64,000 nucleotides of DNA from Cutibacterium acnes (GCF_003030305.1 NZ_CP023676.1:1860001-1924000); one strand, 5' to 3'; shown: positions 9,379-18,900, counted from the stretch's first letter. The notes: generated by a model from the letters alone, not told the origin. Numbers and translations are program-made.

Positions 9379-10554
9379 TCAGGCCTCCTTGGATGCGAGC
9401 TCGGCGGCCTTGCTGGCGGCCTCGTCCATGGTCGAGACCATGGTCACGAGCGGGTGGTTGAATTCCTCGAGAATCTTGCGGCCCTCGGCCACAGCGTTGC
9501 CGTCCAGACGGACGACGAGCGGCTTCACGGCCTTGTCGCCCAACTTCTCGAGAGCGCCCTTGATACCAAGCGCCACCTGGTCACAGGCGGTGATACCGCC
9601 AAAGACGTTGACGAACACGGAACGCACCTGCTCGTCACTCATGATGAGGTCAAGGCCGTTGGCCATGATCTCGGCCGAGGCGCCGCCACCGATGTCGAGG
9701 AAGTTAGCGGGAGCCGGAGATCCCGGGAAGTTCTCACCGGCGTAAGCAACGCAGTCAAGGGTGCTCATAACCAGTCCAGCACCGTTTCCGATGACGCCGA
9801 CGTTGCCGTCGAGCTTGACGTAGTTGAGACCGAGCTCGCCGGCACGCAACTCGAGCGGGTCGGTGGTGGCGCGATCCACCAGGCCGGCATGGTCAGGCTG
9901 ACGGAAGGACGCGTTGTTGTCAACAGTCATCTTGCCGTCGATAGCCAGGATGCGTCCATCGCCGGTCTTGATCATCGGGTTGACTTCGACGAGGGTGGCA
10001 TCCTCGTCACGGTAGGTCTCCCACAGCTTGAGAACAGCCGGGACGATAGCGTCCTGCTCAGAGTCGGGGAACCCTGCCTCGCTAAGGATCTCGCGGGCTT
10101 TAGCATCGTCAACGCCGTCAATCGGGTCGACCGGCACCTTGGCGAGAGCCTCGGGGCGCTCCTTAGCAAGGGTCTCGATGTCCATGCCACCCTCACGCGA
10201 GCACATCGCAAGGTAGCGACGCTCTCCACGGTCGAGCAAGATCGAGAAGTAGTATTCCTCGGCAATGTCAGCACCTTCAGCGACCATCACCTTGTGAACG
10301 GTGTGACCCTTGATGTCCATACCGAGGATGGCCTCGGCGCGTTCAGCCGCCTCGGCCGGGGACTTAGCGATCTTTACACCGCCAGCCTTGCCACGGCCAC
10401 CCACTTTGACCTGCGCCTTGACGGCGACGACGGGGGTACCGAGCTTCGCTGCAGCCTCGGACGCCTGCTCTGGAGTCTCCGCGACGATGCCTCGAAGTAC
10501 GGGCACGCCGTGCTTCTCAAACAGGTCGCGGGCTTGGTATTCATACAGGTCCAC
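9379..10554 (-). CDS. sucC: Succinyl-CoA ligase (ADP-forming) beta subunit SucC
   Basis: Beta subunit carrying the ATP-grasp nucleotide site and, with SucD, the active site. The protein starts with the typical [18 protein letters not shown] stretch after a GTG codon at 10554. I chose this over an ATG 75 bases upstream because GGAGAG lies just before it and the resulting 391 aa matches the family. The extra upstream residues are Ser/Pro-rich and not conserved in type. About 226 bases separate it from pcrA, so it likely has its own promoter. Confidence 0.95.
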   Translation of the reverse strand: MDLYEYQARDLFEKHGVPVLRGIVAETPEQASEAAAKLGTPVVAVKAQVKVGGRGKAGGVKIAKSPAEAAERAEAILGMDIKGHTVHKVMVAEGADIAEEYYFSILLDRGERRYLAMCSREGGMDIETLAKERPEALAKVPVDPIDGVDDAKAREILSEAGFPDSEQDAIVPAVLKLWETYRDEDATLVEVNPMIKTGDGRILAIDGKMTVDNNASFRQPDHAGLVDRATTDPLELRAGELGLNYVKLDGNVGVIGNGAGLVMSTLDCVAYAGENFPGSPAPANFLDIGGGASAEIMANGLDLIMSDEQVRSVFVNVFGGITACDQVALGIKGALEKLGDKAVKPLVVRLDGNAVAEGRKILEEFNHPLVTMVSTMDEAASKAAELASKEA

Positions 10555-10780
10555 AATCTCTCCACTCTGCGAGTCGACCGGCCGTTGACGGGCCGGGGAA
10601 CTGGGCGACGGCAGCTGTCTCGACTTCACAGCACAAGAACGTTCACAGCGAAGCGGACGCAGCTGGTCGTTTGCCCACCAATGAACAGACTAACAACCCC
10701 GGAGGCCCGATGCCCACCTGATCTCACGACGTCGAGCAATCTGATCTTTCGTAGCGACCGAAGACTACGTCAGCATCCAC

Positions 10781-13213
10781 TTACAGCTTCTCCAGTGGAG
10801 CGAACCTCAACGCCAACCTCTTGAGCCCCGCTGACCCGAAGTCGACATCAGCCTTGGCATTGTCGCCCTGGCCTGACGTGGCTTTGACGGTCCCCAGCCC
10901 GAAGGTCGAGTGAAGCACTTTATCCCCCACCGACAGCGCGAGGGTGCGTCCCTTGAGCGCACTTGCTGACCCTCGTCCAGAACCGAAGGCCGGAGTGTCG
11001 TCGCGAAGGGCCCCGCGTGCTGATTGCGAGCGGCCACTCGCCGAAGTTGACCATCCCACCGAGGCCTGGCCGATTCTCTCCCACTCAATGAGGTGTTCAG
11101 GGATCTCGTCGATGAATCGGCTCGGTGGGTTGTACTGAGCCTGGCCCCACATCGTGCGCACAGAGGCCCGCGACACAAACAGCTGTTTGCGAGCGCGAGT
11201 GATACCGACGTAAGCCAGCCGTCTCTCCTCAGACAATTCAGTGGCGTCGGCAAGAGACCTCATGTGAGGGAAGACACCGTCCTCAAATCCAGTGATGAAA
11301 ACTGTGTCGAACTCCAAACCTTTGGCGGTGTGCAGGGTCATGAGGGTGACGACTCCATCGGAGTCGGCTGGTACCTGGTCGGAATCGGCGACCAAGGCGA
11401 TCTGCTCCAGGAAGGCCGGCAAAGAGTCGTCGCCGGACAATTCGAGGTCTTCGACATTGCCCTGCTCAGCCTCGTCAATATCGACAGCATGAACTCTGGC
11501 AACGAATTCCTGAGCCACCGAAACAAGCTCGACGAGGTTTTCCAGCCTCGTCTCATCCTGCGGGTCTTTGGAGTTCTCCAGCTCGGTGATGTAACCGGAT
11601 TCTTTCAGGATCGAGTTGGCGATCTCGTCGGCCCGTTTCCCCTGCCCCACCATGGCGATATGGTCATCCATGAGGCTAACGAAAGCTCGAATTTGATTGA
11701 CCGATCTGGTTGCTAGACCGTCGATTTCATCGATCCGTTTCAGAGCTTCCCAGAAGCTAATTCTGCGAGCAGTAGCAAACATCTCGACGGCTGCTTCAGC
11801 TCGCGCCCCGATGCCACGGCGCGGAGTATTGAGGATGCGACGCAGGGAAACGTCATCGGAGGGGTTAGCGATCGCGCGCAGGTAACTGACGGCGTCCCGG
11901 ACTTCTTTGCGCTCGTAGAACCTCACACCGCCGACGACACGGTAGGGCAAGCCAGTGCGAATAAAGACATCCTCGAAGGCCCTCGATTGGGCGTTGGTAC
12001 GGTAAAAAACGGCTACTTGTCCATAGCTGGTACGTCCCTCATCGACGAGTTCGTCAATACGTCGGGCCACCCAGGCGGCCTCGTCATGTTCAGTATCAGC
12101 AACATACCCGACGATTTTGTCGCCATCGCCCTGATCAGTCCACAAGTTTTTGGCGGGACGATTTAGATTGACCTTAATGAGATTGTTTGCAGCGGTAAGA
12201 ATCGTCTGAGTCGAGCGATAATTCTGCTCCAGGAGAATCGTCCTAGCCCCCGGAAAATCCTTTTCAAAGTCAATGATGTTACGGATCGTCGCGCCACGAA
12301 ATGCGTAAATCGACTGATCTGAATCGCCAACCACCATGAGCTCCGGCGGATCGACACTGCGAGCACCGTCATCTAGCTCGACTGGGTCATCCCCACACAG
12401 CTCACGAATGAACTGATATTGGGCGGTGTTAGTGTCCTGATACTCATCAACGAGTACATGCCGAAACCGACGTCGATACTGTTCGCGAACCTCAGGGAAC
12501 TGCCTCAACACGGTGACGGTACACATAATAAGATCATCGAAATCCAGCGCATTGGCAGCTCGTAGTCTGCGTTGGTACTCGACATAGACGTCACCATTAA
12601 TTCGATCATTTCCGCTTTTGGCAGCCGCGACTGCTTGATCCGGGGCAATGAGCTCGTTTTTTTGATGTGAGATCCAGTTCATGATAGCGCGAGGCTGGAA
12701 CTTCTTAGGATCCAGATTCTGGTCACGGGTAACGAGAGTGATAAGCCTTTTAGCGTCCGTATCGTCATAGATTGAGAAATTACGGGAAATGCCCAGACGG
12801 TCAATGTCGGTGCGTAGTATTCTCACCGCAGCAGAATGGAAGGTTGACACCCACATCGGTTTAGCGCGATTTCCCACCAGGTCAACGACGCGCGCCTTCA
12901 TCTCGGCCGCCGCTTTATTGGTGAAGGTGATCGCCAAAATCGACCCAGGATGAACGCCTCGGTCCCCCACCAGGTGAGCGATGCGTCGCGTGAGAACTCT
13001 CGTCTTTCCCGAGCCTGCCCCCGCGACAACGAGGACCGGCGAACCGGCGTGCAACACCGCCTCACGTTGGGGCTCGTTGAGATCAACCAGTAAGTCAGCA
13101 GGAGAGGCTGCTCCGGCCGTCACGGGGGCATAGGTCGGCAAAACCCCTGGCTCAACAGAGCTGCGTCTCTCATGAGCCGATTCGAAAAACGAAAACAGAT
13201 CCGGTGTCGTCAT
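10781..13213 (-). CDS. pcrA: ATP-dependent DNA helicase PcrA/UvrD
   Basis: Superfamily 1A 3'-5' helicase for nucleotide excision repair, mismatch repair and clearing of stalled replication or recombination structures. The Q-motif LNEPQREAV is at residues 45-53, the Walker A AGAGSGKT at 64-71, and the DExx box VLVDEYQDTN is present. Motif VI (YVGITRARKQL) is near the C-terminal third. At 810 aa it is slightly longer than Bacillus PcrA, with a poorly conserved 40-residue N-terminal extension and a Tudor-like C-terminal domain (about 750-810). The pcrA-sucC-sucD order matches mycobacterial uvrD1-sucC-sucD. Confidence 0.96.
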   Translation of the reverse strand: MTTPDLFSFFESAHERRSSVEPGVLPTYAPVTAGAASPADLLVDLNEPQREAVLHAGSPVLVVAGAGSGKTRVLTRRIAHLVGDRGVHPGSILAITFTNKAAAEMKARVVDLVGNRAKPMWVSTFHSAAVRILRTDIDRLGISRNFSIYDDTDAKRLITLVTRDQNLDPKKFQPRAIMNWISHQKNELIAPDQAVAAAKSGNDRINGDVYVEYQRRLRAANALDFDDLIMCTVTVLRQFPEVREQYRRRFRHVLVDEYQDTNTAQYQFIRELCGDDPVELDDGARSVDPPELMVVGDSDQSIYAFRGATIRNIIDFEKDFPGARTILLEQNYRSTQTILTAANNLIKVNLNRPAKNLWTDQGDGDKIVGYVADTEHDEAAWVARRIDELVDEGRTSYGQVAVFYRTNAQSRAFEDVFIRTGLPYRVVGGVRFYERKEVRDAVSYLRAIANPSDDVSLRRILNTPRRGIGARAEAAVEMFATARRISFWEALKRIDEIDGLATRSVNQIRAFVSLMDDHIAMVGQGKRADEIANSILKESGYITELENSKDPQDETRLENLVELVSVAQEFVARVHAVDIDEAEQGNVEDLELSGDDSLPAFLEQIALVADSDQVPADSDGVVTLMTLHTAKGLEFDTVFITGFEDGVFPHMRSLADATELSEERRLAYVGITRARKQLFVSRASVRTMWGQAQYNPPSRFIDEIPEHLIEWERIGQASVGWSTSASGRSQSARGALRDDTPAFGSGRGSASALKGRTLALSVGDKVLHSTFGLGTVKATSGQGDNAKADVDFGSAGLKRLALRFAPLEKL

Positions 13214-13307
13214 GGCGACTCACAGCCTACCGGCCCATAGCCGTCCTCAGCCGACCGCAGATGACATAACCCATCGCATGTTCACACGGCAAACCAGCGG
13301 CCCCGTA

Positions 13308-13336
13308 TTGACAGTGATCCTCAAAGGTCCTAGATT
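13308..13336 (+). promoter_or_regulatory. Sigma-70-type promoter for the metQNI leader
   Basis: A consensus TTGACA (13308-13313) and TAGATT (13331-13336) are separated by exactly 17 bases. The predicted start near 13343 leaves about 45 bases before the leader ORF. That stretch holds a small CGGCCC/GGGCCG hairpin. Confidence 0.75.
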
Positions 13337-13387
13337 CAAGGGTAATTCGGCCCGATGAGGGCCGTCATCGAATCCAGGAGCACTACC

Positions 13388-13486
13388 ATGACCGCGGCCA
13401 TCAGCCACACCGTCGACGCCGACCTTCGCGCGGCCTCGATGATGATGTGCCGCCTGTGCTGCTTGCGAATGCTCGGCACCTGCTGA
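13388..13486 (+). CDS. Cys/Met-rich leader peptide of the methionine transporter operon
   Basis: A 32-codon ORF with an AGGAG site, lying between a consensus promoter and metQ. The second half is crowded with sulfur residues: Met at 18, 19, 20 and 28, and Cys at 21, 24, 25 and 32, ending Gly-Thr-Cys-stop. The bases after the stop offer competing hairpins. GCGGA at 13489-13493 can pair with TCCGC at 13500-13504, while GGCGGA at 13488-13493 can instead pair with TCCGCC at 13515-13520. Cysteine-rich attenuator peptides are known upstream of sulfur genes in mycobacteria. That this one senses Cys or Met supply is inference. Confidence 0.65.
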   Translation: MTAAISHTVDADLRAASMMMCRLCCLRMLGTC

Positions 13487-13659
13487 CGGCGGATTCATCT
13501 CCGCTGGCAGGACTTCCGCCTCCTTTCCCACTGGTTTGAGCCAGTAGTCGATCTATGCCCATGTCTGCGTCGCTACGCATACCGACATGTCACCCTGCAC
13601 GATCCCACGATCGATGACCGTTCGCCACACCTCTCTGCGACATTTCCAGGAGACCTACT

Positions 13660-14622
13660 ATGAGCACGCCTATATCCTCAGCTTCCACCCCTGAGGCACT
13701 TCCCGAAAAACCCGGAGGACGCCACACCGGCCTCATCATCGCAGCAATCATCATCGTGCTTGCGATCATTGCCAGCATTATCTTCGCGGTAACCAAGAAC
13801 ACGGGACAGGACTCCGCAGCTGATGGCAAGACGACCGTCAAGATCGGCACGACTGAGGCAGCCAACGATTACTGGAACGTCATCAAGAAAAAGGCCGCTG
13901 CTGAGAGCATCAACATCGAAGTCGTCAGCTTTAACGACTACACCCAGCCTAACGTGGCGCTGTCCCAGGGACAGATCGACCTCAACGCCTTCCAGCACCT
14001 GCTCTTTCTGGCTGATTACGACGTCAAAAATAACGACAACATCACCGCGCTAGCTGCGACCTACATCGTCCCGCTAAATATCTACTCGAAAAAGTACCAG
14101 CGGCTCTCCCAGCTGCCCGCCGGGGCAACTATCGCCATCCCGAATGACGCCACCAATCAGGGACGCGCCCTGTTAGTGTTGCAGGAAGCTGGCTTGTTGA
14201 AGCTACGGGGTAACGGTTCAGCGTTATCCACCCCCGCTGATGTCATCACCAACCAGTCCAAGGTGAAGGTTAAGGCGATCGATGCAGCCCAAACTGCTGC
14301 CTCCCTCGAAGGCGTCGATGGTGCCGTCGTCAATAACAACTTTGCCACAGATGCCGGACTGGACCGCAACAAGGTTCTCTACCAAGATGATGCCGCCGGC
14401 AAGTCGGCCGATCCATACCTCAACATCATCGCAGTCAAGGACGCTGACAAGGACAACCCGACCTATAAAAAGGTCGCCAAGCTGTGGTCCGATCCCGACG
14501 TCAAAAATGCTATCGTCAAACAATCTGGCGGCACCGCCAAGATCGTCTCCAACCACTCCAAGGCCGATTTAGACAAGATACTTAGTGGCCTAACTACCGA
14601 CATCAAGAAGTCGAATTCCTGA
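13660..14622 (+). CDS. metQ: Methionine ABC transporter substrate-binding protein, MetQ/NlpA family
   Basis: Binds methionine (usually D- and L-forms) and delivers it to MetNI. Residues 58-310 form the NlpA two-lobed domain, seen in KIGTTEAANDYW, NDYTQPNVALSQGQIDLNAF and the ATYIVPLNIYSKKY region. Unlike most MetQ proteins it has no lipobox cysteine. The N-terminus is a hydrophilic stretch followed by one uncleaved-looking transmembrane helix (about 24-44), so it appears to be membrane-anchored. Apart from Met1, the 320 residues contain no Met and no Cys. It is first of three co-directional genes behind a sulfur-rich leader peptide. Confidence 0.92.
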   Translation: MSTPISSASTPEALPEKPGGRHTGLIIAAIIIVLAIIASIIFAVTKNTGQDSAADGKTTVKIGTTEAANDYWNVIKKKAAAESINIEVVSFNDYTQPNVALSQGQIDLNAFQHLLFLADYDVKNNDNITALAATYIVPLNIYSKKYQRLSQLPAGATIAIPNDATNQGRALLVLQEAGLLKLRGNGSALSTPADVITNQSKVKVKAIDAAQTAASLEGVDGAVVNNNFATDAGLDRNKVLYQDDAAGKSADPYLNIIAVKDADKDNPTYKKVAKLWSDPDVKNAIVKQSGGTAKIVSNHSKADLDKILSGLTTDIKKSNS

Positions 14623-14653
14623 TCCACATCCGATTTCTAGCGAGGCCTTCCAC

Positions 14654-15751
14654 ATGGCAACAGATATCACGCCTTCCTCGGCGCCGCAGTGTCCCGACCA
14701 CATCGTCTTTGAACACGTCACTAAAGAATTTCGTACCCGCTCCGGCACAGTACGAGCCCTTGACGATGTGAGCCTGGCTATTAAGAGGGGTTCCATTTCA
14801 GCCGTTATCGGGCACTCCGGAGCTGGCAAATCCACCCTGGTTCGCCTCATCAACGGATTAGAGACTCCCACGCGTGGCCGCGTCTTGGTAGACGGCACCG
14901 ACGTCTCGCAGCTCTCGGACAAAGCGATGCGCCCGCTACGCGCAGACATCGGGATGATCTTCCAACAGTTCAACCTATTCGGCTCAAGGACCATCTACGA
15001 CAACGTTGCCTATCCACTCAAGCTGGCTCATTGGAAGAAAGCAGACGAGAAGAAGCGCGTCACCGAATTGCTGAGCTTCGTCGGGTTGACGAGCAAAGCC
15101 TGGGACCATCCAGACCAGCTCTCGGGCGGACAGAAACAGCGGGTTGGTATTGCCCGAGCGCTAGCAACTAAACCATCGATTTTGTTGGCTGACGAGTCCA
15201 CCTCGGCGCTGGATCCAGAAACGACAGCTGATGTCCTATCCCTGCTCAAGCGGGTCAATGCGGAACTAGGGGTGACGGTCGTCGTCATCACCCACGAGAT
15301 GGAGGTCGTCCGCTCGATTGCCCAGCAGGTCTCGGTACTAGCAGCTGGCCATCTCGTCGAGTCTGGAAGCGCCCGGCAGGTCTTCACTCATCCACAGTCA
15401 GAGACCACCCAGCGTTTCCTGGCGACGATTATCGGCCAGCACCCGAGTGGGGAGGAACAGGCACGGTTGCAGTCGGAAAACCCAGATGCACGACTCGTCG
15501 ACGTCAGTTCGGTGGCCAGTCACTCGTTCGGTGACGCGTTAGCCCGTATAAGCCGTACCGGGGCGTCCTTCCAGATCGTCCACGGCGGCGTCATTGAAGT
15601 ACACGACGGCTCGCTGGGCAATTACACGGTGGCCTTGTCTGGTCCAGCTCAGGCCGTCGAGCAGGCGGCTCGGATCCTCGACGAGGTATCCAATTCGGCG
15701 GCACCAACCGCATCCGCAACCGTCCCGACGCCCACTGAGGAGGCCCACTGA
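14654..15751 (+). CDS. metN: Methionine ABC transporter ATP-binding protein MetN
   Basis: ATPase of the methionine importer. Walker A GHSGAGKST is at residues 53-61, the Q-loop follows near FQQFNLF, and the signature LSGGQ is at 156-160 with a Walker B LLADE shortly after. Residues about 275-350 form the C-terminal ACT-like NIL domain that binds methionine and inhibits transport when the cell is replete. The last 20 residues are Ala/Thr/Pro-rich. It shares one base with metI (TGATG). Confidence 0.96.
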   Translation: MATDITPSSAPQCPDHIVFEHVTKEFRTRSGTVRALDDVSLAIKRGSISAVIGHSGAGKSTLVRLINGLETPTRGRVLVDGTDVSQLSDKAMRPLRADIGMIFQQFNLFGSRTIYDNVAYPLKLAHWKKADEKKRVTELLSFVGLTSKAWDHPDQLSGGQKQRVGIARALATKPSILLADESTSALDPETTADVLSLLKRVNAELGVTVVVITHEMEVVRSIAQQVSVLAAGHLVESGSARQVFTHPQSETTQRFLATIIGQHPSGEEQARLQSENPDARLVDVSSVASHSFGDALARISRTGASFQIVHGGVIEVHDGSLGNYTVALSGPAQAVEQAARILDEVSNSAAPTASATVPTPTEEAH

Positions 15752-16404
15752 TGAACGACTATTTGCGCCCCATCTATCTTCAGTCGATTTGGGAAACCCT
15801 CTTCATGGCCCTTATCACCCTCGTCATTGGGGGAATCTGCGGCCTGGTACTGGGAATCTTGCTGTATGCCACCCGGCGTGGTGGCCTGCTGGCCAACAAG
15901 ATCGTTCACACCATCCTCAACGTCATCGTCAACATCATCAGGCCGATCCCGTTCATTATCTTTATGACGGCGATCGCTCCCCTCACCCTCAAGGTCATCG
16001 GCACCACCATCGGGGTGCGGGCGGCCACCTTCCCTCTGTGCATCGCAGCGACCTTCGCCATCTCCCGGATTGTTGAGCAGAATCTTGTCACCGTCGATCC
16101 TGGGGTTATTGAGGCGGCCCGCGCGATGGGGGCCGGGCCGTGGCGGATCCTCTTTGACGTCGTTGCCCGGGAGGCGCTAGGGCCGCTGATTCTCGGTTAC
16201 ACCTACATCCTCATTGCGATCGTCGATATGACGGCCATCGCCGGCGCTTTGGGTGGCGGTGGTCTAGGTCAATTCGCTATTACTTACGGTTACCAGCGTT
16301 ACAACTGGGCAGTCACAGCCGTCGCAGTGGTGACGATCATCATCGTCGTACAGTTGGCGCAGTTCCTGGGCAACTGGTTAGCTCGCCGCGCGCTACGGCG
16401 GTAA
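15751..16404 (+). CDS. metI: Methionine ABC transporter permease MetI
   Basis: Inner-membrane permease that homodimerises and couples to MetN. It has five hydrophobic segments over 217 residues. The conserved EAA loop, which contacts the ATPase, appears as EAARAMGAGPWRILF near residue 117. The length and topology are typical. It closes the metQNI operon, with no clear terminator before the downstream phospholipase-D-family gene 90 bases away. Confidence 0.95.
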   Translation: MNDYLRPIYLQSIWETLFMALITLVIGGICGLVLGILLYATRRGGLLANKIVHTILNVIVNIIRPIPFIIFMTAIAPLTLKVIGTTIGVRAATFPLCIAATFAISRIVEQNLVTVDPGVIEAARAMGAGPWRILFDVVAREALGPLILGYTYILIAIVDMTAIAGALGGGGLGQFAITYGYQRYNWAVTAVAVVTIIIVVQLAQFLGNWLARRALRR

Positions 16405-16494
16405 GCACTGTGGCGACCACCTATATCACCACATACCAATTCCGGACCCTGCCGCCGGCCGCCTCGTCGCCAGTGCACGAGGGCCCGATACTCT

Positions 16495-17763
16495 GTGCAC
16501 ATGACCTGGGCCCCTCGCCAGAGATTCACTGTTCGCCGCGCACTGCACTGGGTGGCAGGCGGGATAGTTGCCGCCCAGATGGCCACGATGGTCGGACTAG
16601 TCACCTTCAACGGCATTAAGCGACGAGGCCGTCGCCCATACCGTTTCCCCACTGCGCCGACGGAGCCCCTCAAGGTGTCTGGTCATCAGGTCGAGATCTT
16701 CGCTTTCGGACGTGATCTTTACGCGGCGATGATCGCCGACATCGAGTCAGCTCAACACACCGTCTACCTTGAGACCTTCATCTGGAAAAACGACGAAGTC
16801 GGGCGTCATTTTCGGCAGGCACTCGTAGAAGCCGCCGCACGCGGAGTCAAGGTCTATGCGATGTGGGACACCTTCGCCAACCTCGTTGTGGACCCACGAT
16901 TCTTTCGGCAGCTCGAGGGGGTGCAGGTGCGAGCCCAACCTCTCGTAACTCCCTCATGGATACCGACGCTACGCAATCTGGGGCGAGACCACCGCAAGCT
17001 CCTCATCGTCGATTCCAAAGTCGCCTACATCGGTGGGTACAACATCGGCTCCCTCTACGCCGACCGCTGGCGTGACACCCATGCTCGTATTACCGGGCCT
17101 GCCGTCGGGGAGCTCGAAAGCGTCTTTGTTGACATGTGGAATCAACGCCCCAAGGGAGCCCTCATCCCCCGGCGCAACCAGCCCGTACTACCCACTCCCG
17201 GCGTCCGCTATTGGGATACCGCTTTCGCTGTACACCGCAATTCCCCCCGGATGGCGGTCTATCCCATCCGGAACATGTACCTGGAGGCCATCGATCGCGC
17301 GAGTGAGCGGATCTGGATGACCCAGGGCTACCTCATCCCCGATGACGACGTTGTCGCAGCCCTCCACCAAGCTGCATCTCGCGGGGTTGACGTTAGGATC
17401 GTCATTCCGGCTGAATCGAACCATGTCATCGCCGACTGGCTGAGCCGGGGCTATTACGACCGTCTCCTCCACTAGGGTGTGCGGCTGTTCCTTTACCAGG
17501 GAGCTATGGTCCACGCGAAGACCTGCACTATTGACGGCATTTGGTCGACGATTGGTACAGCGAACCTTGACCGGCTATCCCTCCAAGGTAACTATGAGGT
17601 AAACGTCGCTATCACTGACTCCACCGTCGCCCAACGAATGGCTGAGATTTTCGAGATCGACATGGCCAACTGTGTGGAACTGACCTTAGACGAATGGCAG
17701 TCGCGCTCTCACATAGCGAAACTCACTGAAGCTCTACTGTCACCTTGGCGACCATTTTTCTAG
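16495..17763 (+). pseudogene. cls: Cardiolipin synthase (phospholipase D family), interrupted by in-frame amber stop
   Basis: Would join two phosphatidylglycerols or a similar pair into cardiolipin. A hydrophobic N-terminus (residues 17-38) anchors it. The first HKD motif is intact: H166-x-K168-x4-D173. The frame is then stopped by TAG at 17473-17475 (codon 327). It continues in the same frame with GVRLFLYQGAMVHAK and the second HKD motif (HAKTCTID). Read through, the product is 422 aa, normal for the family. Both HKD motifs are required, so the truncated product should be inactive. CAG to TAG is the simplest lesion. It could be real decay, strain variation or a base error. Confidence 0.8.
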
Positions 17764-17813
17764 AATTCCGTCTGCAGCGTAATAAAAATACGTAATCCCT
17801 TGTCAAGGTATAG

Positions 17814-17842
17814 TTGACATTAGTCACATATGACTATATTTA
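17814..17842 (+). promoter_or_regulatory. Promoter with internal inverted repeat upstream of the GlsB/YeaQ-like gene
   Basis: TTGACA (17814-17819) and TATTTA (17837-17842) are 17 bases apart in an AT-rich patch that is unusual for this genome. The spacer contains AGTCA-CATA-TGACT (17822-17835), placed where a repressor or activator could act. The assignment is from consensus match only. Confidence 0.5.
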
Positions 17843-17909
17843 CAGTATTTTTCATCCGTTTCGACGGTAGTTACTGGACGGCTGACCCTCTGCAATGGAG
17901 GATAGGCCC

Positions 17910-18173
17910 ATGGGATTCATCGGATGGATTGTTCTCGGCCTCATCGCAGGCGCCATCGCTAAGGCCATCATGCCGGGCAAGCAGGGCGGCGGGTTCCTCG
18001 TTACTCTGCTTCTCGGTGTCATCGGCGCGGTCCTCGGCGGCTGGCTCGGTTCCGCTATCTTCCACAAACCGCTCGGTAAATTCTGGAGCCCCTGGACCTG
18101 GCTCATTTCAATCGTTGGTGCTCTTATCGTCCTGTGGATTTGGGGCATCATCACCAAGAAGAAGGCACAGTAA
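17910..18173 (+). CDS. GlsB/YeaQ/YmgE family stress-response membrane protein
   Basis: A small membrane protein (87 aa) with three hydrophobic helices. The Gly-rich first helix ends in IAKAIMPGKQGGG, the hallmark of the transglycosylase-associated GlsB/YeaQ/YmgE family. Family members are often induced by general stress, but their function is not established. The ATG at 17910 is chosen over one at 17895 because GGAGGA lies seven bases before it. A promoter with an AT-rich operator-like spacer precedes it and a hairpin follows. Confidence 0.88.
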   Translation: MGFIGWIVLGLIAGAIAKAIMPGKQGGGFLVTLLLGVIGAVLGGWLGSAIFHKPLGKFWSPWTWLISIVGALIVLWIWGIITKKKAQ

Positions 18174-18197
18174 TCACCTGGCCTACCTCTACTCCGG

Positions 18198-18224
18198 CGA
18201 GGCCTCGTCATTGACGGGGCCTCG
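18198..18224 (+). terminator. Hairpin after the GlsB/YeaQ-like gene
   Basis: CGAGGCC (18198-18204) pairs with GGCCTCG (18218-18224), 25 bases past the stop codon. Only two T residues follow, so termination may be weak. Confidence 0.55.
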
Positions 18225-18405
18225 TTGCGTATCGCGCATTACCCGCCGTCGTCAAGACGGCACGGGAGGCCACGCGGAGTGTAAGCCTCGCATTGCGCTG
18301 TTCGCCAGAGTTGGGGAACAGCTTTGACGTGGCATCATGGGTGAAAATCGACCATCTGGAAGATCGACATGATCACGATCACGCACACCCCTCAGGAGGA
18401 ATGAC

Positions 18406-18690
18406 ATGACCAAGCTCATACGCCCCAGCGAGGGGCGCATCATCGGCGGCGTCTGCCAAGGTATCGCTAACTCCCTCAATCTCGACCCCACCGTCGTCCG
18501 CGTCGTCGCGGCCCTCCTCATTCTCATGGCAGGTTCCGGACCGCTCATCTACCTCGTCCTATGGGCCATCATCCCCGACGAGGGCAGCGGATCGAGTATG
18601 GTGACAGACCTGGCCGACCGGACCCGTTCTCCGCACAAACCTGAAGGCACGCAAGGTTCCAGCGCCCCCTTCGACCCGTACAAGGATTGA
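18406..18690 (+). CDS. PspC domain protein
   Basis: A 94-residue membrane protein with one PspC domain. The signature RIIGGVCQGIANSLNLD (residues 11-27) is followed by a hairpin of two hydrophobic segments (about 29-57) and the conserved LWAIIPDE end. The C-terminal 35 residues are polar and probably disordered. PspC proteins act in envelope-stress responses in other bacteria, usually with PspA. No pspA is present in this window, so the role here is open. An AGGAGG-like site precedes the ATG. Confidence 0.88.
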   Translation: MTKLIRPSEGRIIGGVCQGIANSLNLDPTVVRVVAALLILMAGSGPLIYLVLWAIIPDEGSGSSMVTDLADRTRSPHKPEGTQGSSAPFDPYKD

Positions 18691-18900
18691 CGGTCGGGCC
18701 TGCGACGTCGCCCGGAACCATTACCATAACCCCGCTGAGTACCTCACCCCGTACGCACTTGAGCGTTTCCTCGCACGGCTTGCAGCCTCGGATTGCACGA
18801 CACAGACCACGTACTTAAGGGTGGCATTCTCATGGCGGCGTTTACCGAACGCGGACTAACCCGAAACATCGATTTCACCGACATGACCGCACTAACACAG

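Noticed and set aside
8800-10824. 674-codon plus-strand ORF opposite sucD-sucC
   Set aside because: It is the antisense shadow of the two sucCD genes in high-GC DNA. It has no recognised domain or ribosome site, and the real genes are full-length on the other strand.
13340-13660. SAM-type riboswitch before metQNI
   Set aside because: The 5' leader is short and interrupted by a leader ORF, and none of the conserved SAM-I, SAM-II or SAM-IV blocks is visible. Translation attenuation explains it better.
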